From an uncultured Oscillospiraceae bacterium (GTDB lineage Bacteria; Bacillota; Clostridia; Oscillospirales; Oscillospiraceae), in NCBI GenBank assembly GCA_934667815.1, contig CAKUMO010000002.1, positions 1 to 64,000 of the forward strand: 64,000 nt of DNA, written 5' to 3'. Position 1 is the first letter of the stretch; the number at the start of each line of letters is the position of its first letter. The translations under genes and the position numbers were made by a program. Below the pieces are notes generated by a model. It saw nothing but the letters and a program-made list of their open reading frames with translations. It searched no databases and was not told the origin of the DNA. Of the stretch, positions 7,165-15,136 are shown one piece after another.

Positions 7165-7599
7165 ATGACGCTCTCTGAAAAATCTGCATATCTGAAGGGC
7201 TTGATGGACGGCCTGAACCTCAGCAAGGAGACTCCCGAAGGCAAGATGATCGCCGGGATCGTCGATCTGCTTCAGGAAATGACCACTTCCATCAGCGATC
7301 TCGAGGAAAACGCAATTGCCGTTTCCGACGAGCTGGACGAGATCGAGGAAGATCTGGATGCCATCGAGGAATACCTCATGGACGAAGATGATGACGACGA
7401 GGACGACGATGTCGTTGACTTTGCAGACGACAACGGAGATGACTTTGCTTATGACGATGATACCCAGTACGAGGTGACCTGCCCGAAGTGCGGCGAGACC
7501 ACCACCGTCGACGAGCAGACGCTTCTCAACGAATCCATCCACTGCCCGAAGTGCGGCGAGCTGCTCGAGTTCGAGTTTGACGCCGACGACGAGCTGTAA
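7165..7599 (+). CDS. CD1247 N-terminal domain protein with C-terminal zinc ribbon
   Basis: A 144-residue acidic protein. Residues 1-70 are helical (MTLSEKSAYLKGLMDGL...), matching the clostridial CD1247 N-terminal domain. Residues about 70-100 are a run of Asp and Glu, and the C-terminus has two CPKCG knuckles about 28 residues apart that would bind one zinc. The same domain order is common in Clostridia, often next to efp as here (27 bases downstream, AAAGGAG site). Function is not known; a nucleic acid or ribosome-linked role is only a guess from the ribbon and the neighbour. Confidence 0.75.
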   Translation: MTLSEKSAYLKGLMDGLNLSKETPEGKMIAGIVDLLQEMTTSISDLEENAIAVSDELDEIEEDLDAIEEYLMDEDDDDEDDDVVDFADDNGDDFAYDDDTQYEVTCPKCGETTTVDEQTLLNESIHCPKCGELLEFEFDADDEL

Positions 7600-7615
7600 G
7601 TGATTTGATTGCGCA

Positions 7616-7655
7616 AAACTGCGGCACGCTTCGGCTTGAAGCGTGCCGCAGTTTT
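7616..7655 (+). terminator. terminator of the yqeG-pepP/efp/CD1247 unit
   Basis: A long GC-rich stem (7621-7631 with 7639-7649, extended by AAACT/AGTTT) followed by TTTT. It begins about 20 bases after the stop codon. Confidence 0.85.
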
Positions 7656-7667
7656 CATCCGGATGAA

Positions 7668-7705
7668 AAGCGCAGGACCGCCGGCTTTGTCGGTCGTCCT
7701 GCGCT
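7668..7705 (-). terminator. terminator of the sodium pump pair
   Basis: Arms 7668-7679 and 7695-7705 (AAGCGCAGGAC/GTCCTGCGCTT) close a long loop that has internal pairing. On the minus strand it lies directly after the stop of the small OadG-like gene. The T tract on that side is weak. Confidence 0.65.
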
Positions 7706-7714
7706 TATTTATCT

Positions 7715-7876
7715 TTACTTTTTCTTTCGGAAAGCAGCGTTGAGGATCAGTACGCACAGCATAATGAGCAGAATGACAATGAAAATCGAGCCCCAACCCT
7801 GCGCCATGAGCTTCAGTGATTCCAGCCAAGTGGCCGGTCGTGCGGGAATCTCAGCAGTTAAAAAACGAAACAGCAT
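7715..7876 (-). CDS. OadG-like small subunit of a sodium-pumping decarboxylase
   Basis: A 53-residue protein with one central hydrophobic helix (SIFIVILLIMLCVLILNAAF) and a basic end RKKK; it starts at ATG 7876 with AAGGAGG (complement of 7884-7890) seven bases upstream. Its ribosome site overlaps the last codons of the OadB-like gene, so translation of the two is probably linked. Size, topology and position fit the OadG-related small transporter subunits that anchor decarboxylase complexes. Conservation in such subunits is low, so the call leans on context. Confidence 0.75.
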   Translation of the reverse strand: MLFRFLTAEIPARPATWLESLKLMAQGWGSIFIVILLIMLCVLILNAAFRKKK

Positions 7877-7888
7877 AGCGTGACCTCC

Positions 7889-9025
7889 TTAGTGGAACAG
7901 ATAGACGAGGCTCATAATGAGGCCGCCTGCGATAACGGATGCGATCTGCCCGGAGACATTGACGCCGATGGTGTGCATCAGCAGGAAATTCTGCGGATCC
8001 TCTTTCAGTCCCATCTTGTGCACAACGCGTGCAGACATCGGGAAAGCTGAGATACCGGCAGCGCCGATCATCGGGTTGATTTTTTTGCCCTTCGGCAGGA
8101 ACAGGTTGATGAACTTTGCCACAAGCACGCCGCCCGCGGTGTCGAAGATAAAGGCGACAAGTCCGAGACCCATAATCATCAGGGTCTCAAGGCGAAGAAA
8201 TTCGCCTGCATTCATCTTGACGGCAATGGTGATGCCGAGGAAGATCGTGACGAGGTTTGCCAGAACCTTCTGCGCCGTTTCGGATAGAGAATTGAGCACA
8301 CCGCATTCGCGGATAAGATTGCCGAACATCAGAAAAGCGATCAGCTCCACTGCCTTGGGTGCGAAAATGCCGGTGATGATGGTAATCACGACGGGGAACA
8401 GAATCTTGGTGGTCTTGGAAACGGACTTCGGCTCATAGGGCATGCGAATGAGCCGCTCTTTCTTCGTGGTCAGCAGCTTGATGACCGGCGGCTGCACAAT
8501 GGGCACCAACGCCATGTACGAGTATGCTGCAACGGTGATCGCGCCGATGTAGCCGCTCTTGAGCGCGTTGGCCACGACGATGGAAGTCGGGCCGTCCGCC
8601 GCGCCGATGATGGCGATGGAGGCAGAGTCACTGATGTTAAATCCGCAGAGGCTTGCCATAAAGAACGTGAAGAAAATGCCAAACTGCGCAGCCGCGCCGA
8701 AGATCATCAGCTTCGGATTCGACAGCAACGGCCCAAAATCGATCATTGCGCCGATACCGATGAACAGTACCAGAGGGAACAGCTCGTTGACGATGCCGTT
8801 GTTGTAGAGCAGCTCAAGGGTTTTCAGGTTCTGAATCTGGCCGTCCACAACAATGCCCGGCAGATTCATGATGATCGCGCCGAAGCCGATGGGCAGCAGG
8901 AGAGACGGCTCCATGTCCTTGGCGATGGCGAGATAAATCAGCACGCCGCCAATGATCCACATGACGACCAGCTTCCAGCCGCCGCTGACAAACAGGTTTT
9001 GTGCGTTTTCAAACAATACTTCCAA
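7889..9025 (-). CDS. sodium ion-translocating decarboxylase beta subunit (OadB/GcdB type)
   Basis: A 378-residue integral membrane protein with about nine to eleven hydrophobic segments. The hallmark IIGAADGPTSI (region IIIa, with the Asp needed for sodium binding) and the late NPMIGAAGISAFPMSARVVHK segment are both present. The start is TTG (9023-9025) behind AGGAGG with 8-base spacing. In the complex it couples decarboxylation of carboxybiotin to sodium export. No alpha carboxyltransferase or biotin carrier gene is near, so the substrate (oxaloacetate, methylmalonyl-CoA or glutaconyl-CoA) cannot be told; the other subunits must be elsewhere. It has its own promoter and a structured leader. 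Confidence 0.93.
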   Translation of the reverse strand: MEVLFENAQNLFVSGGWKLVVMWIIGGVLIYLAIAKDMEPSLLLPIGFGAIIMNLPGIVVDGQIQNLKTLELLYNNGIVNELFPLVLFIGIGAMIDFGPLLSNPKLMIFGAAAQFGIFFTFFMASLCGFNISDSASIAIIGAADGPTSIVVANALKSGYIGAITVAAYSYMALVPIVQPPVIKLLTTKKERLIRMPYEPKSVSKTTKILFPVVITIITGIFAPKAVELIAFLMFGNLIRECGVLNSLSETAQKVLANLVTIFLGITIAVKMNAGEFLRLETLMIMGLGLVAFIFDTAGGVLVAKFINLFLPKGKKINPMIGAAGISAFPMSARVVHKMGLKEDPQNFLLMHTIGVNVSGQIASVIAGGLIMSLVYLFH

Positions 9026-9056
9026 ATACGGTTCCTCCTAAGTTGTTCGAAAAGGA

Positions 9057-9074
9057 GCCTGCAGCACCGCAGGC
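9057..9074 (-). promoter_or_regulatory. terminator-like hairpin in the oadB leader
   Basis: On the minus strand a stem GCCTGC/GCAGGC (9057-9062 with 9069-9074) is followed by TCCTTTTCG, about 20 bases before the AGGAGG site. A larger imperfect hairpin lies upstream in the same leader (about 9090-9120). The arrangement could be an attenuator, but no known riboswitch class is recognised. Confidence 0.35.
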
Positions 9075-9129
9075 AGGGTTTCAACCAAGGGGCAGCAGTA
9101 AATTCACTGTCCCTTGTGTATACAGGAAT

Positions 9130-9158
9130 ATTTTACATTGCGGTAGGGAAAAAGTCAA
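9130..9158 (-). promoter_or_regulatory. SigmaA promoter of oadB-oadG
   Basis: On the minus strand TTGACT (complement of 9153-9158), a 17-base spacer and TAAAAT (complement of 9130-9135). Transcription would start near 9122, giving a leader of about 97 bases. Confidence 0.7.
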
Positions 9159-9202
9159 TGACTATACATAGATTTTACATTCGCGGGCGGTACATTTGCG
9201 AA

Positions 9203-9231
9203 TAGACAAATCGGGAAATATGTGCTACAAT
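9203..9231 (+). promoter_or_regulatory. SigmaA promoter of the wecG-to-trhP run
   Basis: TAGACA (9203-9208), 17-base spacer, TACAAT (9226-9231). The first gene starts at 9264. The next five genes are tightly packed with no terminator until 13809. Confidence 0.7.
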
Positions 9232-9263
9232 AATAAAGAATATGATTACGGAAGGGTTTCCCT

Positions 9264-9983
9264 ATGAAAACCGAGGTTCTTGGCATTCGCTATGACAATG
9301 TGACCATGGCCGAGGCGCTCGACGCCACGCGGACTTTTTTGCAGTCCGATGCATCCGGCTATGTCGTCACGCCGAATGCCGAAATTGCATACGAGGCGCT
9401 GCATTCCGAAGTCCTGTGCAGGGTCTTAAACGACGCGCAGCTCGTCCTTCCGGATGGCGCCGGTGTGGTTCTGGCCTCGAAGCTCGTGCGTTCGCCGCTG
9501 AAGCAGAAGGTCGCGGGCTTTGATTTTGCGATGCAGCTTCTGCCGGTACTGGCCGAGCTTGGACTGCGGCTGTTCCTGCTTGGCAGCAATCCCGGCGTCG
9601 CAGAGCAGGCGGCCGAAATTCTGCGTGAGAAGCATCCCGATCTTTGCATCTGCGGAACGGCCGACGGCTACTTCTCGCAGGACGGCGAGGCCTTGGAGGC
9701 GATTCGTGCGGTGCAAGCCGATGTGGTCTATGTCTGTCTCGGTGCACCGAAGCAGGAATTTTTCATGCAGCGCAATCTGGCTCCCTCCGGCGCGAAGCTG
9801 ATGCTCGGCCTTGGCGGGACGCTGGATGTTGTGGCCGGTCATGTCAAGCGTGCGCCGCGCTGGATGCAGAATCTCGGTCTGGAATGGTTCTATCGGCTCC
9901 TGCGGCAGCCCAGCCGCTTCGGAAGAATGCTGCGGCTTCCGAAATATATTTTTGCAGCGCTTAAGAAACGTTGGAAAGGGTAA
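9264..9983 (+). CDS. WecG/TagA/CpsF family glycosyltransferase
   Basis: A 239-residue GT26 enzyme. Members transfer N-acetylmannosamine or similar sugars from UDP-sugar to an undecaprenyl-linked N-acetylglucosamine in wall teichoic acid or capsule synthesis, at the inner membrane face. Motifs: TPNAEI at 36-41 and LPDGAGVV at 62-69 with Asp64, the proposed base, then LFLLGSNPG and CLGAPKQEF. The basic C-terminal segment (RLLRQPSRFGRMLRLPKYIFAALKKRWKG) is the membrane-binding appendage of TagA. GGAAGGG precedes the ATG. No other teichoic acid or capsule genes are adjacent. Confidence 0.9.
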   Translation: MKTEVLGIRYDNVTMAEALDATRTFLQSDASGYVVTPNAEIAYEALHSEVLCRVLNDAQLVLPDGAGVVLASKLVRSPLKQKVAGFDFAMQLLPVLAELGLRLFLLGSNPGVAEQAAEILREKHPDLCICGTADGYFSQDGEALEAIRAVQADVVYVCLGAPKQEFFMQRNLAPSGAKLMLGLGGTLDVVAGHVKRAPRWMQNLGLEWFYRLLRQPSRFGRMLRLPKYIFAALKKRWKG

Positions 9984-9990
9984 TGCTCTT

Positions 9991-10659
9991 ATGGGAAAGC
10001 TGATCGTTTTTGAAGGAACGGACGGCTCCGGAAAGTCCACTCAATTTTCTCTCCTGACCAAGCGTCTTCAGGCCGAGGGCGTTGAGTTCCGCACCATGGT
10101 CTTTCCGCAGTATTCCGAGCCATCCTCGGCGCTGATTCGGATGTATCTTGGCGGTGAGTTCGGCGCGAAGCCCTCGGACGTGAACGCCTATGCGGCCTCC
10201 ACCTTCTATGCGGTTGATCGCTATGCATCCTACCGGAAAATCTGGCGGGAATATTATCAGGCCGGCGGACTGATGCTTTCTGACCGCTACACGACCTCGA
10301 ACGCCGTGCATCAGGCGTCAAAGGAACCGCCCGAGCGCCGCGAGGAGTTCTTCCGTTGGCTGGAGGACTTTGAATACCGCCGTCTGGAACTTCCGAGGCC
10401 GGACATCGTCTTATATCTTGACGTTCCGACGGAGCTGACCGACCAGATGCTGCGCAAGCGCGAGAATCACACGCATACGCATGCGGATATTCACGAGCAG
10501 AATATGGATTATCTTCGCCAGTGCCGCGCCGTCGGCACGGACGCCGCCAGACACTATGGATGGATGGTCATTCAATGTGCGAAGGACGGAAAAATGCGCA
10601 CGATAGACGACATTCACGCCGAAATTTATGCGCGTGTAAAAGAATGCTTGGAGGGCTGA
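9991..10659 (+). CDS. thymidylate kinase-like deoxynucleoside monophosphate kinase
   Basis: A 222-residue P-loop kinase. The Walker A motif FEGTDGSGKST lies at residues 7-17, the substrate region has DRYTTSNAVH, and LYLDVPTEL with a following Arg-rich lid completes the fold. The family phosphorylates dTMP to dTDP. The lid region carries HTHTHADIHEQN, a histidine-rich stretch also seen in thymidylate kinase-like proteins of related Clostridia; it is possible that another tmk elsewhere is the main one. The ATG at 9991 is used because the upstream frame extension overlaps the previous gene. Confidence 0.85.
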   Translation: MGKLIVFEGTDGSGKSTQFSLLTKRLQAEGVEFRTMVFPQYSEPSSALIRMYLGGEFGAKPSDVNAYAASTFYAVDRYASYRKIWREYYQAGGLMLSDRYTTSNAVHQASKEPPERREEFFRWLEDFEYRRLELPRPDIVLYLDVPTELTDQMLRKRENHTHTHADIHEQNMDYLRQCRAVGTDAARHYGWMVIQCAKDGKMRTIDDIHAEIYARVKECLEG

Positions 10660-10665
10660 ATAATT

Positions 10666-11214
10666 ATGGTATATATCGTTCTTGGAAACGGATTTGAAGA
10701 ATCGGAAGCGGTCATTCCCTGTGATCTGCTGCGCCGCGCGGGCGTGGAAACGAAATTTGCGGGAATCGGCGGCACGCTCATCAAGGGCAGCAACGGCATT
10801 ACCGTGCAGGCCGACTGCACAGTCGAAGAAATGCTGCTTGCGCAGACGGAAATGATTGTTCTGCCGGGAGGTCTCGGCGGCGTGCAATCCATCAAAAACT
10901 GCCCATCGGCACTCGAGGCCGTGCGTGCGCTTTATGCAGGCGGCAAATATATTGCGGCAATCTGTGCGGCACCTACGATTTTGGCAGAGCTGGGCATCAC
11001 GGATGGCCGCGACGCGACCTGTTATCCCGGCCTTGAGGGCAAAATGGGTAATGCAAAAATGCACGCCTGCGGTGCCGTGACGGACGGAAAGGTCATTACC
11101 GGCCGTGCTGCGGGCAAGGCGTTCGACTTCGGTCTTGCGCTGATTAAAGCACTGCGCGGAGAAGAGACGGCCAAGCGGGTCGCAGCAGAGGTCGTCTACG
11201 GCAAGGAGGCTTAA
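10666..11214 (+). CDS. DJ-1/PfpI family protein
   Basis: A 182-residue protein of the DJ-1/ThiJ/PfpI superfamily. The nucleophile elbow has Cys100 in AAICAAPTIL, with the partner acidic residue in GFEESEAV near residues 10-15; VLPGGLGGV is the conserved loop. Relatives act as glyoxalase III or protein and nucleotide deglycases, and several act on oxidative damage; which applies is not decided by sequence. GGAGGG precedes the ATG. It lies 6 bases after the kinase and 1 base before mltG. Confidence 0.88.
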   Translation: MVYIVLGNGFEESEAVIPCDLLRRAGVETKFAGIGGTLIKGSNGITVQADCTVEEMLLAQTEMIVLPGGLGGVQSIKNCPSALEAVRALYAGGKYIAAICAAPTILAELGITDGRDATCYPGLEGKMGNAKMHACGAVTDGKVITGRAAGKAFDFGLALIKALRGEETAKRVAAEVVYGKEA

Positions 11215-11215
11215 C

Positions 11216-12556
11216 ATGACGGACAGAAACAGAGATTACGACGAATACGCCGATTCTCCGGAATATTATAACATCGATCCCTACACCGAGCCGCGGCAGG
11301 ATGCACCGCAAGACGATTTCACGCCTGATTTCGGCGACGCCTTTGACGACTACGGCGACTATGACGACGGTCAGGACGAGCCGTATCCTGAGGAAGCGCC
11401 GCAGCGTCCCCGCCATGCGCGAGAGCAGAAAAAGCCGCGCCGCAGAAAGCGCATCGTTCCCTTGTATCTCAAACTGCTGATTTACATTGTCATCGTCTCT
11501 CTCGTGGCAGTCGGCGGCGGCTTTGTCGCGTGGGAATGTGCAGAGGATGTGTTGGCCTTTGGCCGTTCGTCCGATACGGTGCAGGTTACAATCGCCGACG
11601 GCGCGACGCTGGACGACATTGCGCAGATGCTTCAGGATCAGGGAATCATCAAATATCCGTGGCTTTTTAAGCTCTACTGCAAGTTCACACATTCGGCCGA
11701 CTCCATGTCGCCCGGCACTTATCAGCTTCAGTACAATTTTGACTACCATGCGCTTAACAGCGGCATGCGCAAGAACAGCCCTACCCGCACGGAGGTCACG
11801 GTCACGATCCCCGAGGGCAGAACCTGCGCACAGATCTTCGATTTGATGGAAGAAAAGGGAGTCTGCTCGGCAGCCGATCTGAAAAAGTGCGCCGCCGAAA
11901 CGCAGTTTGATTACTGGTTCCTTGAGAACATCCCCTACGGGCAGGAGAACCGCCTCGAGGGCTTTCTGTTCCCGGATACCTATTATTTCTATCTCAGTGA
12001 CGATCCGGAGCGCGTTCTGGACAAGCTCCTGACCAACTTCGACCGCAAGTTCTCCGACAGCTCCAAGGAGCAGCTTAACACGCTGAACGCGCAGCTTGCC
12101 GATCGTCTGTCTGCACACGGCTACGATGAATCCTATATCGAAGCGCACAAATTCACGGTCTATGAGCTGATTACGGTTGCGTCCATGGTCGAAAAGGAAT
12201 CCGCAGGCGCAAAGGAAAGCGCGGACATTGCCTCCGTCATCTATAACCGCCTGTGCAGGCCCGGCGATTATCCCTTCCTGAACATCGACGCCACGGTCAT
12301 TTATAGTCTCGGCGGCATCTCCGGTTCGCTGACCTATGAGCAGACACAGATTGACGGTCCTTACAACACCTATACGCGTCAAGGACTGCCCACAGGCCCG
12401 ATCTCAAACCCCGGCCTGAATAGCATTTCCGCAGCGCTCAACCCGAATGACACAAATTACTACTACTACGCACTTGATAACTCCACCGGCATGCACCACT
12501 TCTCCGCGAGCTACGAGGAGCACAACCGCTTCTTGCAGGAGCAGGGTGATGAATAA
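11216..12556 (+). CDS. mltG: endolytic murein transglycosylase MltG
   Basis: A 446-residue membrane-anchored YceG-like enzyme that cleaves nascent glycan strands. A very acidic, Tyr- and Asp-rich cytoplasmic region (1-65) and a basic patch (KKPRRRKRIVP) precede one membrane helix (about 84-107). The extracellular part has a LysM-like region and the catalytic domain with EKES in TVASMVEKESA (catalytic Glu), then VIYNRL and LPTGPISNPG. AAGGAGG precedes the ATG. In Bacillus the homologue yrrL lies upstream of the U32 genes, as it does here. Confidence 0.93.
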   Translation: MTDRNRDYDEYADSPEYYNIDPYTEPRQDAPQDDFTPDFGDAFDDYGDYDDGQDEPYPEEAPQRPRHAREQKKPRRRKRIVPLYLKLLIYIVIVSLVAVGGGFVAWECAEDVLAFGRSSDTVQVTIADGATLDDIAQMLQDQGIIKYPWLFKLYCKFTHSADSMSPGTYQLQYNFDYHALNSGMRKNSPTRTEVTVTIPEGRTCAQIFDLMEEKGVCSAADLKKCAAETQFDYWFLENIPYGQENRLEGFLFPDTYYFYLSDDPERVLDKLLTNFDRKFSDSSKEQLNTLNAQLADRLSAHGYDESYIEAHKFTVYELITVASMVEKESAGAKESADIASVIYNRLCRPGDYPFLNIDATVIYSLGGISGSLTYEQTQIDGPYNTYTRQGLPTGPISNPGLNSISAALNPNDTNYYYYALDNSTGMHHFSASYEEHNRFLQEQGDE

Positions 12557-13766
12557 GCCGGAGCTGCTTGCGCCCGCCGGAGATATGGAACGGCTGCACA
12601 TGGCCGTCCTCTATGGCGCGGACGCGGTCTACCTTGCAGGAACGAGCTTTGGCATGCGCTCCTTCGCGGGAAACTTTTCCCCGGAGGCGCTGCCTGAAGC
12701 CGTCCGCTTCGCCCATTCGCACGGTGTCAAAGTGCATGTTACGGTTAACACCATGCCGAGAAGTGACGAGCTTTCCTCGCTTCCGACGCATTTGGAGCTT
12801 CTGGATGCCAGCGGAGTAGACGCACTAATTATTGCCGACCTTGGTGTTTTCCGCATGGCGCAGAAGTATGCGCCGCACTGTGAACGTCATGTTTCCACGC
12901 AGGTGAGCATCGCAAATTATGCCTGCGCGACCGCGTGGTACGAGTTGGGTGCAAAGCGCGTCGTGCTTGCGCGTGAACTGTCCCTCGACGAGATTCGCAC
13001 CATCCGGCAGAATACGCCCAAAGAGCTGGAGATCGAGACCTTTGCGCACGGAGCAATGTGCGTATCGTATTCCGGTCGCTGCTTATTATCGAATTACATG
13101 ACCGGACGCGACAGCAATCGCGGTGCCTGTGCGCAGCCTTGCCGTTATCAGTATGCCTTGATGGAGGAAAAGCGCCCCGGCGAATTTTTTCCCGTCTTTG
13201 AGGACGAAAAGGGAACATATATCATGAATTCCCGCGATATGTGCATGATCGACCACATTGCCGAGTTGGCAGATGCGGGGGTGGACTGCATCAAGATCGA
13301 GGGCCGCGCAAAATCCGCCTATTACGCTGCCATTGTCACCGGCGCCTACCGCCACGTCATCGATGACGTGGCCGCCGGACGCGAGGTCGATCCCGTCTGG
13401 CGTGACGAGGTCGAGCATGTCTCGCACCGGCACTATTCGACGGGCTTTTACTTTGGCCAGCCAGGCCAGTATTATCAGGATTCACGTTATCTGCGCGATT
13501 GGCAGGTCTGCGCGATTGTCACGGACTGCGACACGGACGGCAACGCCACGCTCTCGCTGCGCAATAAATTTGCGGCAGGGGAGACTGTTGAGTTGGTCGG
13601 GCCGGATCTTCGACCGGTCAGCTTTCACGCGCCCGAGATGCAGAACATGGACGGCAATTTGCTTTCGCAGCCGCGCACACCGCAGATGCTTTTCAAAATG
13701 AAGCTGCCCTGCCGCGCACCCCAGTACAGCATTCTCCGCCACGCCGTTTCACTTTCGCCGGAATGA
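12549..13766 (+). CDS. U32 family peptidase-like protein (tRNA hydroxylation, TrhP/YrrO type)
   Basis: A 405-residue U32 protein whose start overlaps the end of mltG by 8 bases (GTG 12546 in frame is the alternative). The signature region ETFAHGAMCVSYSGRCLLSN is clear and is followed by the Cys pair GACAQPCRYQY that, with the earlier Cys, holds an iron-sulfur cluster in this family. TrhP proteins add the 5-hydroxyl of uridine 34 in tRNA, using prephenate. The family name peptidase is historical. No separate second U32 gene (yrrN) or udk follows; a terminator comes next. Confidence 0.9.
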   Translation: MNKPELLAPAGDMERLHMAVLYGADAVYLAGTSFGMRSFAGNFSPEALPEAVRFAHSHGVKVHVTVNTMPRSDELSSLPTHLELLDASGVDALIIADLGVFRMAQKYAPHCERHVSTQVSIANYACATAWYELGAKRVVLARELSLDEIRTIRQNTPKELEIETFAHGAMCVSYSGRCLLSNYMTGRDSNRGACAQPCRYQYALMEEKRPGEFFPVFEDEKGTYIMNSRDMCMIDHIAELADAGVDCIKIEGRAKSAYYAAIVTGAYRHVIDDVAAGREVDPVWRDEVEHVSHRHYSTGFYFGQPGQYYQDSRYLRDWQVCAIVTDCDTDGNATLSLRNKFAAGETVELVGPDLRPVSFHAPEMQNMDGNLLSQPRTPQMLFKMKLPCRAPQYSILRHAVSLSPE

Positions 13767-13808
13767 GAATTTCTCCCGGCGATAACCGCAAATCTACATA
13801 TTATTATA

Positions 13809-13838
13809 GACACGCACGTTTGTGCGTGTCTTTTTTTC
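13809..13838 (+). terminator. terminator of the wecG-trhP unit
   Basis: A perfect 9-bp stem (13809-13817 with 13822-13830), loop GTTT, followed by seven T residues. Confidence 0.92.
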
Positions 13839-13850
13839 CGCAGTTTGATG

Positions 13851-13879
13851 TTGACAAACTGCCGATGTATTGCTATAAT
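13851..13879 (+). promoter_or_regulatory. consensus SigmaA promoter of the marR-tauE operon
   Basis: Perfect TTGACA (13851-13856), 17-base spacer, perfect TATAAT (13874-13879). Such a strong promoter would suit a unit held off by a repressor. Confidence 0.85.
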
Positions 13880-13888
13880 TATAGATAT

Positions 13889-13900
13889 TCTAAAATTAGA
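13889..13900 (+). promoter_or_regulatory. candidate MarR operator at the transcription start
   Basis: An inverted repeat TCTAA-AA-TTAGA lies 10 bases after the -10 box, across the expected start site. Its position, directly upstream of a MarR-type gene, suggests autorepression; this is inference from position and symmetry. Confidence 0.45.
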
Positions 13901-13918
13901 AGAATTCGAGATGATCTC

Positions 13919-14368
13919 ATGTCTGCACTACAAATGATTGCACTTGGAAAAAAGCTCTCCAACCTCTACGCCGCATTAAGCCTTCCGGTTTGCAGAAAGT
14001 ACGGGCTGAACCAGACCTGCTTTGATGTACTGCTCTACTGCGCGAACAACCCTGCGCACAATACGGCACGCGATCTCTGCGCTCTGCGCGGCATCAAGAG
14101 CGGCATTGCCTCCGTTGCGGTAGAAACGCTGATCGAACGCGGTTTTCTTTCCCGGGAAAACGATGTGCAGGATCGCCGCAAGCATCGCCTGATTCCCACG
14201 CCACAGGCCGCCCCCCTCATTGCCGACGGTCGTGAAATGCAGCAGTATTTCACACAAACGCTCAAGCATGGGATCACCGAGGAGGAATTGCAGGCATTTC
14301 AAAGCCTCGCTGACAAGCTTGAGGACAATCTCACAAGGCTGGAAGGGAAGGAAGATAAGTCATGCTGA
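13919..14368 (+). CDS. MarR family transcriptional regulator
   Basis: A 149-residue winged-helix regulator. The recognition helix region is HNTARDLCALRGIKSGIASVAVETLIERGFLSRE, followed by the wing DVQDRRKHRLIPT with its conserved D-x-R-D/R pattern; N- and C-terminal helices form the dimer interface. The ligand is unknown. The start codon has only a weak ribosome site. Its stop overlaps the start of the exporter gene by 7 bases, so the two are co-translated. It sits behind a consensus promoter with a candidate operator. Confidence 0.85.
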   Translation: MSALQMIALGKKLSNLYAALSLPVCRKYGLNQTCFDVLLYCANNPAHNTARDLCALRGIKSGIASVAVETLIERGFLSRENDVQDRRKHRLIPTPQAAPLIADGREMQQYFTQTLKHGITEEELQAFQSLADKLEDNLTRLEGKEDKSC

Positions 14369-15132
14369 AACCCATTTTGATTTGCATCCTTGCAGGCGCC
14401 GGCGCGGGTCTCGGTACCGGCTTTGCCGGGATGAGCGCCGCAGCGGTCATCAGCCCGATGCTCATCACATTTCTGAATGCTGACCCCTACATGGCGGTCG
14501 GCATCGCCTTGGCCAGTGACGTGCTTGCAAGCGCGGCCTCCGCAATCACTTATGGAAAGAATAAAAATCTGGACATCAAAAACGGTCTCATTATGATGCT
14601 CGCCGTGCTCTGCTTTACCATGGTCGGCAGCTATATTGCAAGCATCGTGCCAAAAACGACCATGGGCAATTTCTCCGTGTTCATGACGCTGCTTTTGGGT
14701 ATCAAATTCATCGTTCGGCCGGTCATTGCGCCCAAAAAGCGCCTCGCCACTGCGACCGCAAAGCAGAAGGCGATCCGTTCCGTGCTATGCGGTGCGATGG
14801 TCGGCTTCATCTGCGGCTTCGTCGGGGCAGGCGGCGGCATGATGATGCTGCTCGTTCTGACCTCCGTGCTGGGTTACGAGCTGAAAACGGCGGTCGGCAC
14901 CAGTGTGTTTATTATGAGCGCGACTGCCTTGACCGGCGCAGTCAGCCACTTCGCCATCGGCGGTGCTCCGGATATCCTGATGCTCGTCGTGTGCGTATTG
15001 AGCACTCTGCTGTTTGCACAGCTCGCCGCACTTTTTGCCAATAAGGCGCAGCCAAAGACCCTCAATCGCATTACCGGCGCGATTTTGGTCATCCTTGGCG
15101 TTGCGATCCTCGGTGTAAACTACTTCGGGTAA
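14362..15132 (+). CDS. TauE/SafE family sulfite or anion exporter
   Basis: A 256-residue membrane protein with about seven to eight hydrophobic segments in two related halves. The half-signatures GAGAGLGTGFAGMSAAAVISP near the N-terminus and GFVGAGGGMMMLLVL in the middle are typical of TauE/SafE (DUF81) transporters. Members export sulfite, sulfoacetate and other organosulfur anions. Control by the MarR protein in the same operon suggests induction by the exported compound, whose identity is unknown. Confidence 0.9.
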   Translation: MLKPILICILAGAGAGLGTGFAGMSAAAVISPMLITFLNADPYMAVGIALASDVLASAASAITYGKNKNLDIKNGLIMMLAVLCFTMVGSYIASIVPKTTMGNFSVFMTLLLGIKFIVRPVIAPKKRLATATAKQKAIRSVLCGAMVGFICGFVGAGGGMMMLLVLTSVLGYELKTAVGTSVFIMSATALTGAVSHFAIGGAPDILMLVVCVLSTLLFAQLAALFANKAQPKTLNRITGAILVILGVAILGVNYFG

Positions 15133-15136
15133 AATG

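Noticed and set aside
9040..9122. Known riboswitch upstream of oadB
   Set aside because: The leader has hairpins, but no conserved core of a known class (for example glycine, THF, SAM, ykkC, sodium-related) could be recognised, so only a generic leader hairpin is reported.
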